A stretch of 64,000 nucleotides of DNA from UBA4742 sp963785815 (GTDB lineage Bacteria; Actinomycetota; Acidimicrobiia; Acidimicrobiales; Acidimicrobilacustridaceae), in contig CAWAWN010000002.1 in assembly GCA_963785815.1 (NCBI GenBank), forward strand, positions 1,178,001-1,242,000, given 5' to 3'. Both the position numbers and the translations under genes were made by a program. Below are positions 17,045-25,435 of this stretch, piece by piece. Position 1 is the first letter of the stretch. Each line of letters opens with the position of its first letter. Under the pieces are notes generated by a model. That model saw nothing but the letters and a program-made list of their open reading frames with translations. It made no database searches and had not been told where the DNA came from.

Positions 17045-18383
17045 TTGGGAATCCGAGTGCTCCACGTGATCACCAGGCTGGCGCGGGGGCGCGGAGCGCC
17101 GCCTGTACGACGTGATCCGGGCCGTGCCCGGCCACCACGTGGTGGCCATGGGCCGCGACTCGCACCCGGTCGGCATCGAGGACCTCCTCTCGTTGCCGGG
17201 CATCTCCGAGTCCAACGTGGTGCCCTGCCCGGACCTGATCCGCTCGGTCGAGCCCCGCTCCGACCTGCGCGCCTATCGCCACCTGGTCGGGTTGATGCGC
17301 GACGGCTCCTTCGACGTGGTGCACACCCACGAGTCCAAGGCCGGCCTGCTGGGCCGGCTCGCGGCCCGCCAGACGCATGTCCCCCTCGTGTACCACTCGG
17401 CCTCCATGGCCAGCTTCGGTCCAGGTTACGGGCGCACCGCCAGCCAGGTGTTCGCCGCCATCGAACGCACGTCGGCCCCGCTGGTCTCGCGGTACTTCGT
17501 GGTCGGGCGGGACCTGGCCAACCGGCTGGCGGCCAACGGGGTGTCGCGTCGGCGCCTCGAGGTGATCCGCTCAAGCCAGGACCTCACCGCCTTCACGCCG
17601 GCCGCGCCAGGTGAGGTGGCGGAGCTGCGCCGCAAGCTCGATGTCGACCCGGGACATCCGGTGGTCTGCTACGTGGGTGCGCTCGACGACCGCAAGGGCG
17701 TGGTGGCCCTGCCCGACCTGGTCCGCGGGGCCACGTCGGGTCCGGTGTCGCTGGTGGTGGCCGGCGACGGTCCCCGGCGGGCCGAGCTCGAAGCCCGCGC
17801 CCGCGACGGCGAGGGCCACCTGCAGCTCCGGCTCCTGGGGCACGTGCGCGGGGTGGCCGACGTCATCCGGGCCGCGGACGTGCTGGTGCTGGCCAGCTCG
17901 GCCGAGGGCCTGCCCCAGGTGCTCGTGCAGTCGGCCCGCTGCGGGGTCCCCTTCGTGTCCTACGACGTGGACGGCGCCCGCGAGTTGCGTCAGCTGGGGG
18001 CGCCGGGAGAGATCGTCCCACTGGGCGACACCGCGGCCTTCAGCGCCGCCCTGGCGGCCGCGCTCGGGCGAGCGCGGGACGACGACCCCAGCCGCCAGCG
18101 TGGCACGAACGGGCAGGTCGTCAACGGGTACACCAACGGGCACCGCGCCGGCGGGCACACGAACGGTCACCGCGCCAACGGGCACGGCGACCACGAGGAC
18201 CGCTGGAGCACCTGGGACCCGACCTACGTCGAGCGCCAGTACCTGCGTCGCTACGAGGAGGACCTGGGCCTCAGGCTGGCGCCGGTCGACGACCCGCGTT
18301 CAGCGGGCGAGCTCGATCGTCGACGGTGCCGGAGCACGCCAGCTGCGATGCCAGTCGAGCTGGCGGCGGAGACCCGTCCCTAG
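17045..18383 (+). pseudogene. GT4 glycosyltransferase with a frameshift near its N-terminus
   Basis: Most of the protein is open from a GTG at 17112 to 18383 (VPGHHVVAM; HTHESKAGLLGRLAA; VCYVGALDDRKGVVALPDL; VLASSAEGLPQVLVQSARCGVPFVSYDVDG), a GT-B retaining transferase. The true start appears to be TTG 17045, five bases after a GAGGAGG ribosome binding site; it reads MGIRVLHVITRLARG, exactly the family N-terminus, then leaves frame at a G5 run (17085-17089). In the second frame the next residues are GGAERRLYDV, the expected continuation. One base gained or two lost explains it. Without the first 22 residues the acceptor loop would be missing. The C-terminus carries a short NGH-rich duplication and overlaps the convergent epimerase by 84 nt. 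Confidence 0.75.
18132..18185 (+). repeat. Two 27-nt tandem units coding an Asn-Gly-His-rich linker
   Basis: Units 18132-18158 and 18159-18185 encode TNGHRAGGH and TNGHRANGH; a partial unit (NGYTNG) precedes them. They sit in the GT4 reading frame after the catalytic domain and add a hydrophilic, flexible linker before the C-terminal helix. The DNA units differ at a few third positions, so this is an older duplication. Confidence 0.75.
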
Positions 18384-19268
18384 GTCGGTGACCGGCGCCC
18401 AGCCCAGCACCTGGCGGGCGAGATCGGTGGAGCCGCCGGTGCGGGCCACGTCACCCGACTGCGCCGGCCGGCGATCGATGAGCACGGCTTTGCCCGTGAT
18501 CTCCTCGACCAGCGTGATGACCCCGGCCAGGCTGATGCTGGTGCCCCCCGAGATGTTGAGCACCACACCTGGGGGCAGGTCGCGCTCGACCGCGGCCAGG
18601 TTGGCCGCCACCACGTCGTCGACGTAGGTGAAGTCGCGGATCTGGCTGCCGTCGCCGTAGAGCGGGAACGGGCTGCCGCCGAGGACGGCCCGGCAGAGCC
18701 GGTGGAAGGCCATGTCGGGCCGCTGGCGGGGGCCGTAGACGGTGAAGTAGCGCAGGGCCACAGCGGGGACCTGCCAGGCCGCGGCGTACAGCGAGCACAG
18801 GTGCTCACCCGCCAGCTTGGTCACGCCGTAGGGGCTACGGGGGCGGGGCAGGTCGCTCTCGTGGGTCGGATAGCGCTCGGCGTCGCCGTACACCGACGAG
18901 CTGGAGGCGTACACGAAGCGGCTCAGCGACGTGTCGCGGCAGGCTTCCAGGAGGCGTTGGGTGGCCAGCACGTTGCACGAGTCGTAGGCCGCGAAGCCCT
19001 CGGCCCACGACAGGCGCACGCCGGGTTGGGCGGCCAGGTGGAAGACCACGTCGCAGTCGACCACCAGGGGTCGCAGGTCGTGGGTGCGCAGGTCGACGTC
19101 GAGCACCTCGGCCTGGCCCCCCAGCGCGTCGAGGTTGTCGAGCTTCTGGTCGACCTCGTAGTAGTCGGTGAGGCAGTCGACGACCCGAACCTCGTGCCCG
19201 TCGCCGAGAAGACGTTGGGTCAGGTGCGAGCCGATGAAGCCGGCGCCGCCGGTGACCAGCGCTCTCAT
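18300..19268 (-). CDS. NAD-dependent epimerase/dehydratase (UDP-glucuronate epimerase-like)
   Basis: A 322-residue extended SDR. TGGAGFIGSH (residues 6-15) is the NAD site; YASSSSVYGDAERYPTHES and SPYGVTKLAGE contain the catalytic Ser and Tyr147/Lys151. The segments FHLAAQPGVRLSWAE, YFTVYGPRQRPDMAF and RDFTYVDDVV are characteristic of the UDP-glucuronate 4-epimerase and dTDP-glucose dehydratase branch; QPGVRxSW is common in the former. It would supply a uronic-acid or related nucleotide sugar for the glycan. The start ATG at 19268 is followed by the canonical N-terminus. It overlaps the GT4 frame at its 3' end on the opposite strand. Confidence 0.86.
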   Translation of the reverse strand: MRALVTGGAGFIGSHLTQRLLGDGHEVRVVDCLTDYYEVDQKLDNLDALGGQAEVLDVDLRTHDLRPLVVDCDVVFHLAAQPGVRLSWAEGFAAYDSCNVLATQRLLEACRDTSLSRFVYASSSSVYGDAERYPTHESDLPRPRSPYGVTKLAGEHLCSLYAAAWQVPAVALRYFTVYGPRQRPDMAFHRLCRAVLGGSPFPLYGDGSQIRDFTYVDDVVAANLAAVERDLPPGVVLNISGGTSISLAGVITLVEEITGKAVLIDRRPAQSGDVARTGGSTDLARQVLGWAPVTDLGTGLRRQLDWHRSWRAPAPSTIELAR

Positions 19269-19752
19269 CCGGGTCTCATCCTCCTCATCGGCTCGTATGG
19301 TGGGATCCGGCTGTCATCGTGCCACACAGAGTGGTGTTCGTGTGTCGGAGCGAGGTCACTCTTGGCCCCGCCCCCGGGGGGGGTCCGTGATCCGCTCGGG
19401 TGCATCGTGGGCGCGCACCGTAACACCGTCGCGCCGGTCGGGCGCGCGAGCGCGCCGGGGCCCCGATCGGCAAGACATGGGCCGTTCAACCTACAGATCT
19501 GGGTCGGATCGCCGATCAGAATGGGGTGGTCCGGATCACGTCGGGCAACCCGCGATGAACTAAGATCTGGTCACCGCTCGTGAGCATCCACTAGGTTGGT
19601 CACATCGGTGCACTGCCCGTGCAGTGGAGCAAGGCCGTAGGTTCGAACGAAGGTCGGGCTCGGAGCGGGTCCGGTTGTGGTTAGATTGAGGACGGGACAT
19701 CGTCCCGCACTGGCTATCGAACGGTCTGCTGGGATGTGGACCTCGAGGACGA
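19269..19752. promoter_or_regulatory. Long divergent intergenic region, relatively AT-rich
   Basis: This 484-base gap separates the epimerase (minus) from the LPRTG protein (plus). It contains a strong GC hairpin at 19441-19456 (GGCGCGC-GA-GCGCGCC), a C/G-rich inverted repeat near 19369-19382, two AGATCT hexamers (19495 and 19563) and a 6-bp hairpin at 19611-19626 (CACTGC-CCGT-GCAGTG). The part from 19480 to 19700 is clearly richer in A and T than the flanks, so both promoters are probably there. I see no RNA gene that I can support. Confidence 0.5.
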
Positions 19753-20298
19753 ATGAGGGTCGGAACGCACATGCGATTGGCACGGATCCCCATCACGATG
19801 GTCGTGGCACTGCTGGCCGCGGTCAGCTTCGTGGCGGTCGCACCCACCGCCAGTGCGTCCCCGTACTTCCAGGGCTGCACGTTGGGCGTCAGCACGCCCA
19901 CCGTGGTGGTGGGCGATCAGCTGAGCGTCACGGCCACCGGCTACCCCGCCGGCTCGGTCGTCACCTTCACCCTGCACTCCACCCCGGTCGTGCTCGGCTC
20001 GGCGGTGGCCGATGCCAACGGCCAGGCCACCCTGGTGTTCACGCTACCGGTGGGCACCACCCCGGGCGTGCACCAGATCACCGCCAACGGCGTGCCGTTG
20101 GGCGAATGCGATCCTGACGTCAGCACCAACCTCATGGTCGACGCCGCAGTCACCGCCACGACCGCCGGCAGCGGCACCCTGCCCCGCACCGGCACCAACA
20201 GCGCCGAGCTCGTCCAGCTGGCACTCGTCCTGATCGCGGTGGGCGGGCTCATCACCCTGGCCACCCGCAAGCGTCGCCAGTCCCGCGTCGTCTCCTGA
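19753..20298 (+). CDS. Secreted cell-wall protein with LPRTG sortase signal
   Basis: A 181-residue exported protein. The N-terminus is a signal peptide (MRLARIPITMVVALLAAVSFVAVAPTASASP, cleavage after ASA). Residues about 38-130 look like one Ig-like beta domain (VVVGDQLSVTATGYPAGSVVTFTL) with two cysteines that could form a disulfide. Residues 143-147 are LPRTG, followed by a hydrophobic helix and the basic tail RKRRQ, the complete sortase-sorting signal. It should be covalently linked to peptidoglycan. ATG at 19753 has GAGGA upstream; ATG at 19771 is an alternative. No sortase gene is in the window. Confidence 0.85.
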   Translation: MRVGTHMRLARIPITMVVALLAAVSFVAVAPTASASPYFQGCTLGVSTPTVVVGDQLSVTATGYPAGSVVTFTLHSTPVVLGSAVADANGQATLVFTLPVGTTPGVHQITANGVPLGECDPDVSTNLMVDAAVTATTAGSGTLPRTGTNSAELVQLALVLIAVGGLITLATRKRRQSRVVS

Positions 20299-20378
20299 CG
20301 ACCTGGCGCCAAGGCTGAGCCGACTTCGCCGTCGCGCCCGGGTTCGTCGGGTGCGCGCCACTACCATCGGCGCCCGAC

Positions 20379-22772
20379 ATGGCCTCGCCCCTCAACCCCC
20401 AGGTCTCGCCGTTCAGCGGTGAGGAGCAACCACCCACGCCGAGCATGATCCGGCGTCGGGCGCATCGGCGACGCAAGCAGCGTGATCGCCAGATCGTGCT
20501 GGCCTTGGCCGCGGTGGCCGCCCTGCTGGCCGGGTGGTGGAGCGTCGCCCCCACGGGCTTCGGCCCGGCCGACGCCCTGTGGTGCGCCGCCCTGGCCGCG
20601 TCCACCGTGTGGGCCGGGTCCCGGTCGCGCCGCTGGGCGTGGATCTGGTCGGCCGGCGTTGTGGCGGTGTTCTCCGTCGGGGCGTGGGGGGTGCTGGTGG
20701 CGGTGGCCGCCCTGATCCTGGGCATCGTGGGCGCCTTCGCCAAGGCGCGCTGGCGTCCCCTGGGCGCGGTGGTGGGTGCGCTGGTGGCGATCGCGGTCCA
20801 GCACCTGCCGTCCCAGGGCTTCCATGGCCTGCCTTCGCTGGTGGCCGTCGTCGCCCTGGGTCCCCTGTTCGCCTCGGCCTACGAGCGCAGCAGCGTGGCG
20901 GTGAAGCGGCGGATCCGCCGGGGGATGGTGGTGGGGGCGATCCTGGTCGTGCTGGCCGCGGCCTCGGTGGGCGTGTCCGCCCTGCTGGCCCGCAAGTCGT
21001 TGTCCGACGCGGTGGGCGACAGCCGCACCGGGCTGAGCCAGATCCGCGCCGGCCACCAGACCGACGCCGCCGTCCGCCTCGGCCAAGCCGCGGGCGAGTT
21101 CGGCCATGCCTCCGAGCTGCTCGGGGCCTTCTGGACCTGGCCGGCCCGACTCATCCCCGTCCTGGCCCAGCAGCGCGACGCGCTGGCCGAGGCGGCGTCC
21201 TCGGGCGCGCTGATCGCCCGGACCGGGTCGGTGGCCGCCGACACCGCCCCCTATCAGCAGCTCAAGGCGTCCAACGGCCAGGTCAGCATCCCGACCGTGG
21301 TGGCCATGCAGGCTCCCGTCGCCGCCACCAGCTCGGCCCTGGTGTCGGCCCAGCGCACGCTGGTGCGGGTCCGATCCGGGTGGCTGCTGCCGCCGGTGGC
21401 CAGCCCGCTGGCCGACTTCAACCAGCAGGTCGACGATGCCCTCCCCCAGGCCGAGCTGGCCAGCGCCGCGCTGGCCGACGCGCCGGGCCTGCTCGGGGCG
21501 CAGGGCGATCGCAACTACCTGATCCTGTTCACCAACCCGGCCGAGAGCCGGTTCCTGGGTGGATTCACCGGCTCCTTCGGCATCCTCACCGCCCACCAGG
21601 GCAAGGTGTCGTTCACGGTGGGGGATCGGATCTCGAACCTGTTCCCGGGCTCCAAGGGACGGCAGTTGGCCGTGCACGGCGAGGCGGAGTACCTGCACCG
21701 CTACGGCCGCTACGACCCGGCCCACAACCTGCAGAACCTGACCGTATCCCCCGACCTGCCCACCGATGCGGCCGTCACGCGCTCCTTGTTCCAGCAGTAC
21801 TACGGCACCTCGCTCGACGGGGTCCTGGTCGTCGACCCCTACGGCTTGGCCGCCCTGCTGAAGCTCACCGGACCGGTGCTGGTGGAGGGCCTGGATGTGC
21901 CGCTCACGTCGGACAACGCGGCCCACTACCTCATCTACCAGCAGTACGTGACCTACGGCAATGCCAAGGATGACCGCAAGGACGTCCTCTCGGCCGCGGG
22001 GCGGGCCACCTTCAAGGCGTTGACCAGCCGTGACCTGCCTGGCCCCGCCGACGTGGGCAAGGTCCTGGGGCCCGCCGTGGCCCAGGGGCGCCTGCTCTTC
22101 TACCCGTTCGACACCCACGACCAACCCCTGTTCGCTCGGGTCGGGACCCTGGGTGGGTTCGCCCCGTCCACCCAGGGCGACTTCTTCTCGGTGCGGTCGG
22201 CCAACGCCAACCCGAACAAGATCGACTCGCTGCTGACCCGGGCCGTCGACTACCAGGCGTCCTACGACCCGGCCAACGGGATGGTCGAGGCCACCGCCAC
22301 CATCACCGTGCACAACGGCTCGCCCCCGGGCGGGTTGCCCCCGTACCTCATCGGCAACGCCAAGGATCCCGCCAACGGCGGCGACGTCCCGTTGGGCACG
22401 AACACCATGAACCTGTCGTTCTACTCGCCCCTGCAGCTCTCGTCGGCCAGCCTCGGCGGTGCGCCGGTCACCATCGAGTCCCAGACCGAGAAGGGCGCCC
22501 AGGTGTACTCCACCAGCATCCGGGTGCCGGCCGGGAAGTCGGCCGTGCTGGTGCTCCACCTCGAGGGCACGATCCCGACCCGCTCCACCTATCGGTTGCA
22601 GGTGCTCAACCAGCCCATGGTCAACCCGGACACCGTGAGCGTGACGGTCGCCTCCAGCTCGCCGGCCTGGCAGGTCACCTCCAGCGACGGCCTGCTGGCG
22701 AACGGACGCCAGGCCACCCGCAGCGGCATCCTGACCCAGAGCCAGAACTTCTCGGCCACATTCGGCTCCTGA
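20379..22772 (+). CDS. DUF4012-family membrane protein
   Basis: A 797-residue protein with a basic cytoplasmic start, four or five hydrophobic segments between residues 40 and 210, and a large extracytoplasmic part. NYLILFTNPAESRFLGGFTGSFGIL (around residue 385) and LDGVLVVDPYGLAALLKLTGPV are hallmarks of DUF4012 proteins, which occur in actinobacterial and other Gram-positive surface-glycan regions. A C-terminal beta-rich domain (HNGSPPGGLPPYLIG to FGS) follows. The biochemical role is unknown; some relatives sit beside glycosyltransferases and polymer-ligation genes. It follows the LPRTG gene by 80 nt on the same strand, so the two may be cotranscribed. Confidence 0.83.
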   Translation: MASPLNPQVSPFSGEEQPPTPSMIRRRAHRRRKQRDRQIVLALAAVAALLAGWWSVAPTGFGPADALWCAALAASTVWAGSRSRRWAWIWSAGVVAVFSVGAWGVLVAVAALILGIVGAFAKARWRPLGAVVGALVAIAVQHLPSQGFHGLPSLVAVVALGPLFASAYERSSVAVKRRIRRGMVVGAILVVLAAASVGVSALLARKSLSDAVGDSRTGLSQIRAGHQTDAAVRLGQAAGEFGHASELLGAFWTWPARLIPVLAQQRDALAEAASSGALIARTGSVAADTAPYQQLKASNGQVSIPTVVAMQAPVAATSSALVSAQRTLVRVRSGWLLPPVASPLADFNQQVDDALPQAELASAALADAPGLLGAQGDRNYLILFTNPAESRFLGGFTGSFGILTAHQGKVSFTVGDRISNLFPGSKGRQLAVHGEAEYLHRYGRYDPAHNLQNLTVSPDLPTDAAVTRSLFQQYYGTSLDGVLVVDPYGLAALLKLTGPVLVEGLDVPLTSDNAAHYLIYQQYVTYGNAKDDRKDVLSAAGRATFKALTSRDLPGPADVGKVLGPAVAQGRLLFYPFDTHDQPLFARVGTLGGFAPSTQGDFFSVRSANANPNKIDSLLTRAVDYQASYDPANGMVEATATITVHNGSPPGGLPPYLIGNAKDPANGGDVPLGTNTMNLSFYSPLQLSSASLGGAPVTIESQTEKGAQVYSTSIRVPAGKSAVLVLHLEGTIPTRSTYRLQVLNQPMVNPDTVSVTVASSSPAWQVTSSDGLLANGRQATRSGILTQSQNFSATFGS

Positions 22773-22868
22773 CCCCTCGGCCACCTCGCCGCGGACCGGC
22801 TCGGGGGGAGGGCTCGCAGGACGCGCGCCCGGGCGACCCGGTGGCCTGGAGGCCTCGGGCCGGTCGCC

Positions 22869-23684
22869 TCAGGCCGTGGTCGAGGTGCTGGTCAGGCTGG
22901 CCTGGCCGATCGTCACGTGCAGCAGCTGCACCGGCTTGTCCGGGGTACCCGAGGGCGAACCGCCCTGCTCGATCTTGATCACGGTGGCCATGCCGCTCGA
23001 GACCTTCCCGAACAACGAGTAGTCGGGGGAGGGCAGCTGGTTCGGCCCGACCCAGATGAAGAACTGGCTGGCCCCGGTGTGGGCTGCACCCGTGTTGGCC
23101 ATCGCCAGCGAGCCGGCGGTGAAGTCGGACAGCGAGTGGGGGAACTCGTCGGCGATGGTGTAGCCGGGCGACCCGGTCCCGGGGGGCTTGCCGTTGGCGT
23201 CGCCTCCCTGCACCACGTAGCCGGGGACGACGCGGTGGAAGGTGGTGCCGTCGTAGTAGTGGTACTCGGCCAGCACCACGAAGTTGTTCACCGTCACCGG
23301 CGCAGCCTGGGCGTCGAGGTCGACCTGGAAGGTGCCCACGCTGGTGGTGAACGTGGCGCTGTAGTGGTCGTTCGGATCGATGCACCCCTTGGGCGGCGAG
23401 GTGAAGGTGGTCGTGCGCGGGGAGCTGCCGTCGCCCGCGGGGCAGGGCGTCTTGCCGTAGTCGGCCGCCGTGGTCGGGCGCACCGTCGAGGTCGTGACCT
23501 TGGACGAGTCCGACGAGGCGTGGACCACGCCGTAGGCCACTGCACCAGCGAGGAGCGCCACGGCGGCCACCACCGCCCCGCCCAGCACGAGTCGCTGGTT
23601 GCGCTGGGCCCGGCGTTGCTCGGCCTGGGCCTGCGCCACGCGCTGGCGCACCTCGGCTTGGCGCTGGCGCTTCCTCGAGCTCAT
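22869..23684 (-). CDS. Membrane-anchored cyclophilin-type peptidyl-prolyl isomerase
   Basis: A 271-residue protein with a basic cytoplasmic tail, one transmembrane helix (about 32-54), a Ser/Thr linker and a cyclophilin domain from about residue 107. The catalytic region is intact: TTFHRVVPGYVVQGGDANG with Arg151, then GSLAMANTGAAHTGASQFFIWV. It should speed prolyl cis-trans isomerisation in proteins outside the membrane. Its ATG overlaps the FKBP stop by four bases (23681-23684), so it is translated together with the upstream FKBP-type isomerase. Confidence 0.88.
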   Translation of the reverse strand: MSSRKRQRQAEVRQRVAQAQAEQRRAQRNQRLVLGGAVVAAVALLAGAVAYGVVHASSDSSKVTTSTVRPTTAADYGKTPCPAGDGSSPRTTTFTSPPKGCIDPNDHYSATFTTSVGTFQVDLDAQAAPVTVNNFVVLAEYHYYDGTTFHRVVPGYVVQGGDANGKPPGTGSPGYTIADEFPHSLSDFTAGSLAMANTGAAHTGASQFFIWVGPNQLPSPDYSLFGKVSSGMATVIKIEQGGSPSGTPDKPVQLLHVTIGQASLTSTSTTA

Positions 23685-24424
23685 CCGGTGGTGCTGGACG
23701 ACGCCACCGTGGTGGTGGTGGCTGGCCCGGCCGCGGTGGTGGCGGTCGAGCCGCCAGCGGCCGTGGTGGAGGCCGAGGGCGGTTCGGTCTTCTCGACCTC
23801 GACCACGAACCAGAGGGTCTCGTCCGGCGCGATGGTGCCGCTCTGCTGGGAGCCGTAGCCCAGCGACGGCGGGATGCCGAGCAGGCGTTGGCCGCCCACC
23901 TTCATGCCCGGGATGCCCTGCTTCCAGCCGTCGATCAGCGACGCGTTGGCATCGAGCGTGGTGGTCAGCGGGGCGCCGTCCTTCCAGGAGGAGTCGAAGA
24001 TCTCACCCGTCGAGCACGAGACCCCGATGTAGTTGATCGTGGTGGTGTTGGCCGCCTCGACGGTGGCGCCCGTGCCCACCTTCAGGTCCTTCACCACCAG
24101 GCTGGTGGGCGGCGCCCCCACGGGCACCGGCACCGACGGGGCGCCCTTGGGGGGCGTGCCCTTCATGGCCACGCACGGCTTGCCCTTGGCCGAGGTCAGG
24201 GCCGCGGCGGTGGTGGGCGTGGTCGTGGTCGACGACGCCGACTTGGAGCTCTTGTTGTGGCCCGTCAGGTAGTTGATGAGGGCGAACAGGGCCAGGACGC
24301 CGACGGCGATCACCAGGAAGGAGACGTACTTGCGGCGGCGCTGCGAGTGGCGCTGGGCCGCCTCGGCGGCGGCGATGCGGGCCTGGCGCCCCTCTTTCTG
24401 GCGCTGGCGCTTCTCGGTTCCCAT
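23681..24424 (-). CDS. Membrane-anchored FKBP-type peptidyl-prolyl isomerase
   Basis: A 247-residue protein with a Lys/Arg/Gln-rich cytoplasmic start, one transmembrane helix (YVSFLVIAVGVLALFALINYL), a Thr/Ser linker and an FKBP domain: DLKVGTGATVEAANTTTINYIGVS, GEIFDSSWKDG, LIDGWKQGIPGMKVGGQRLLGIPPSLGYG and LWFVVEVEK. The FKBP pocket residues are largely present. A Thr/Ala-rich tail follows. It probably assists folding of exported proteins. ATG at 24424 is chosen over an upstream start at 24442 because the repeated MGTEKRQRQK start matches the two neighbouring isomerases. It overlaps the cyclophilin gene and follows the third isomerase by 41 nt. Confidence 0.88.
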   Translation of the reverse strand: MGTEKRQRQKEGRQARIAAAEAAQRHSQRRRKYVSFLVIAVGVLALFALINYLTGHNKSSKSASSTTTTPTTAAALTSAKGKPCVAMKGTPPKGAPSVPVPVGAPPTSLVVKDLKVGTGATVEAANTTTINYIGVSCSTGEIFDSSWKDGAPLTTTLDANASLIDGWKQGIPGMKVGGQRLLGIPPSLGYGSQQSGTIAPDETLWFVVEVEKTEPPSASTTAAGGSTATTAAGPATTTTVASSSTTG

Positions 24425-24465
24425 GAGGCGGCAACCTAGCAACCCCGGTGGGCCAGGAGATCGCG

Positions 24466-25347
24466 TCAGCCGGAGGTGGTGGTGACCGGCGCCGGCTCGA
24501 CCTTGACCGAGTTGATGGTCACGACCTTGGTCGGACCACCGCCCTGGGTGCCCAGCTCGTTGATCTTGTGGACGGTGTTGCCCGGGTCGTCAAGCATCAG
24601 GCCGATCACGGTGGTGGTGGCCGGCAGGTTGGCCTGCTTGTCGCCCAGGGTGATCAGGAACTGGGCACCGACCGAGTCGTCGGTGCTGGAGATGGGGGCC
24701 AGGGCCAGCGTGCCCAGCGTCATGACCACCCCGGTGGTCCCGCCGGCCTGGTTGTACTCGGCGGGCAGCGTGTAGCCGGGCCCCGGTGTCCCGTTCGGGT
24801 TGGTGACCGATCCGGCCTGCATGGAGGTGTCCGTGGTGATGTTGGTCACGGGCGTGCCGTCGTAGTAGTGGTACCGGGCCAGCACCACGAAGTTGTTGAC
24901 CGAGTGGGGGGCCAGCTTCGTGTTGAGGTAGAAGGTGAAGGAGCCCTCGCTGGTGCTCACCACCGCGTCGTAGGTCTTGGTCAGGTCGATGCAGGTGGGC
25001 GGGGGCTGGGCGAACTGGGTGGTGCGCGGCGAGGACCCGTCCTCCGCCGGGCACGGCGTGGCGCCGGTCAGGGCCGCACCCGGCTGGCCGCCGGGCGTGG
25101 TCACCGTGGGCCCATCGGTCGCCGTGGTCGAGCTCTGGGCGGTGGTGGTGGTGGTCGAGCCGGCGGAGTTGGAGTTGTTCGAGCTGCTGGCGGCGGCGAT
25201 GGCCCCGCCCACCAACCCCAGGACCAGGATCACCGCACCGATGGCGAAGAACTGGCGGCGATGCTGGAGCCGGGCGGCCTGGCGGCGCTGCGCCTCTTCA
25301 CGCGCGGCACGCCGCTCGCGCTCGCGCGCCGTCCCTCGGGTGGGCAT
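24466..25347 (-). CDS. Cyclophilin-like membrane protein with altered active site
   Basis: A 293-residue paralogue of the cyclophilin at 22869: charged N-terminus, one transmembrane helix (FFAIGAVILVLGLVGGAIAAA), Thr/Ser linker, CPAEDGSSPRTT block shared with its neighbour, then the cyclophilin fold (VSTSEGSFTFYLNTKLAPHSVNNFVVLARYHYYDGT). The catalytic FHR is replaced by VTNI and QGGD by QAGS, so isomerase activity is doubtful, though the domain could still bind peptides. It starts the three-isomerase operon and is divergent from aspartokinase. A 7-bp inverted repeat (GGGGCAC/GTGCCCC, 25349-25376) lies in the shared upstream region. Confidence 0.83.
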   Translation of the reverse strand: MPTRGTARERERRAAREEAQRRQAARLQHRRQFFAIGAVILVLGLVGGAIAAASSSNNSNSAGSTTTTTAQSSTTATDGPTVTTPGGQPGAALTGATPCPAEDGSSPRTTQFAQPPPTCIDLTKTYDAVVSTSEGSFTFYLNTKLAPHSVNNFVVLARYHYYDGTPVTNITTDTSMQAGSVTNPNGTPGPGYTLPAEYNQAGGTTGVVMTLGTLALAPISSTDDSVGAQFLITLGDKQANLPATTTVIGLMLDDPGNTVHKINELGTQGGGPTKVVTINSVKVEPAPVTTTSG

Positions 25348-25435
25348 GGGGGCACGCTACCGCCCGGTGGTGCCCCGGTCGGGGCAGGGGTATGGGTTCG
25401 AAGGTGGCCAGACCTCGGCGGTAGCGTGACCGGCC

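Noticed and set aside
18132..18185. CRISPR-like repeats
   Set aside because: The two units are directly adjacent, without spacers, and are in frame in a coding region.
19560..19660. GGTTCGAAC at about 19640 resembling a tRNA T-loop
   Set aside because: The bases on either side cannot form the five-base T stem, and no acceptor, D or anticodon arm can be fitted around it.
25349..25435. Lysine-type riboswitch or attenuator ahead of aspartokinase
   Set aside because: The gap is under 90 bases, has no lysine-riboswitch core and contains only a 7-bp inverted repeat.
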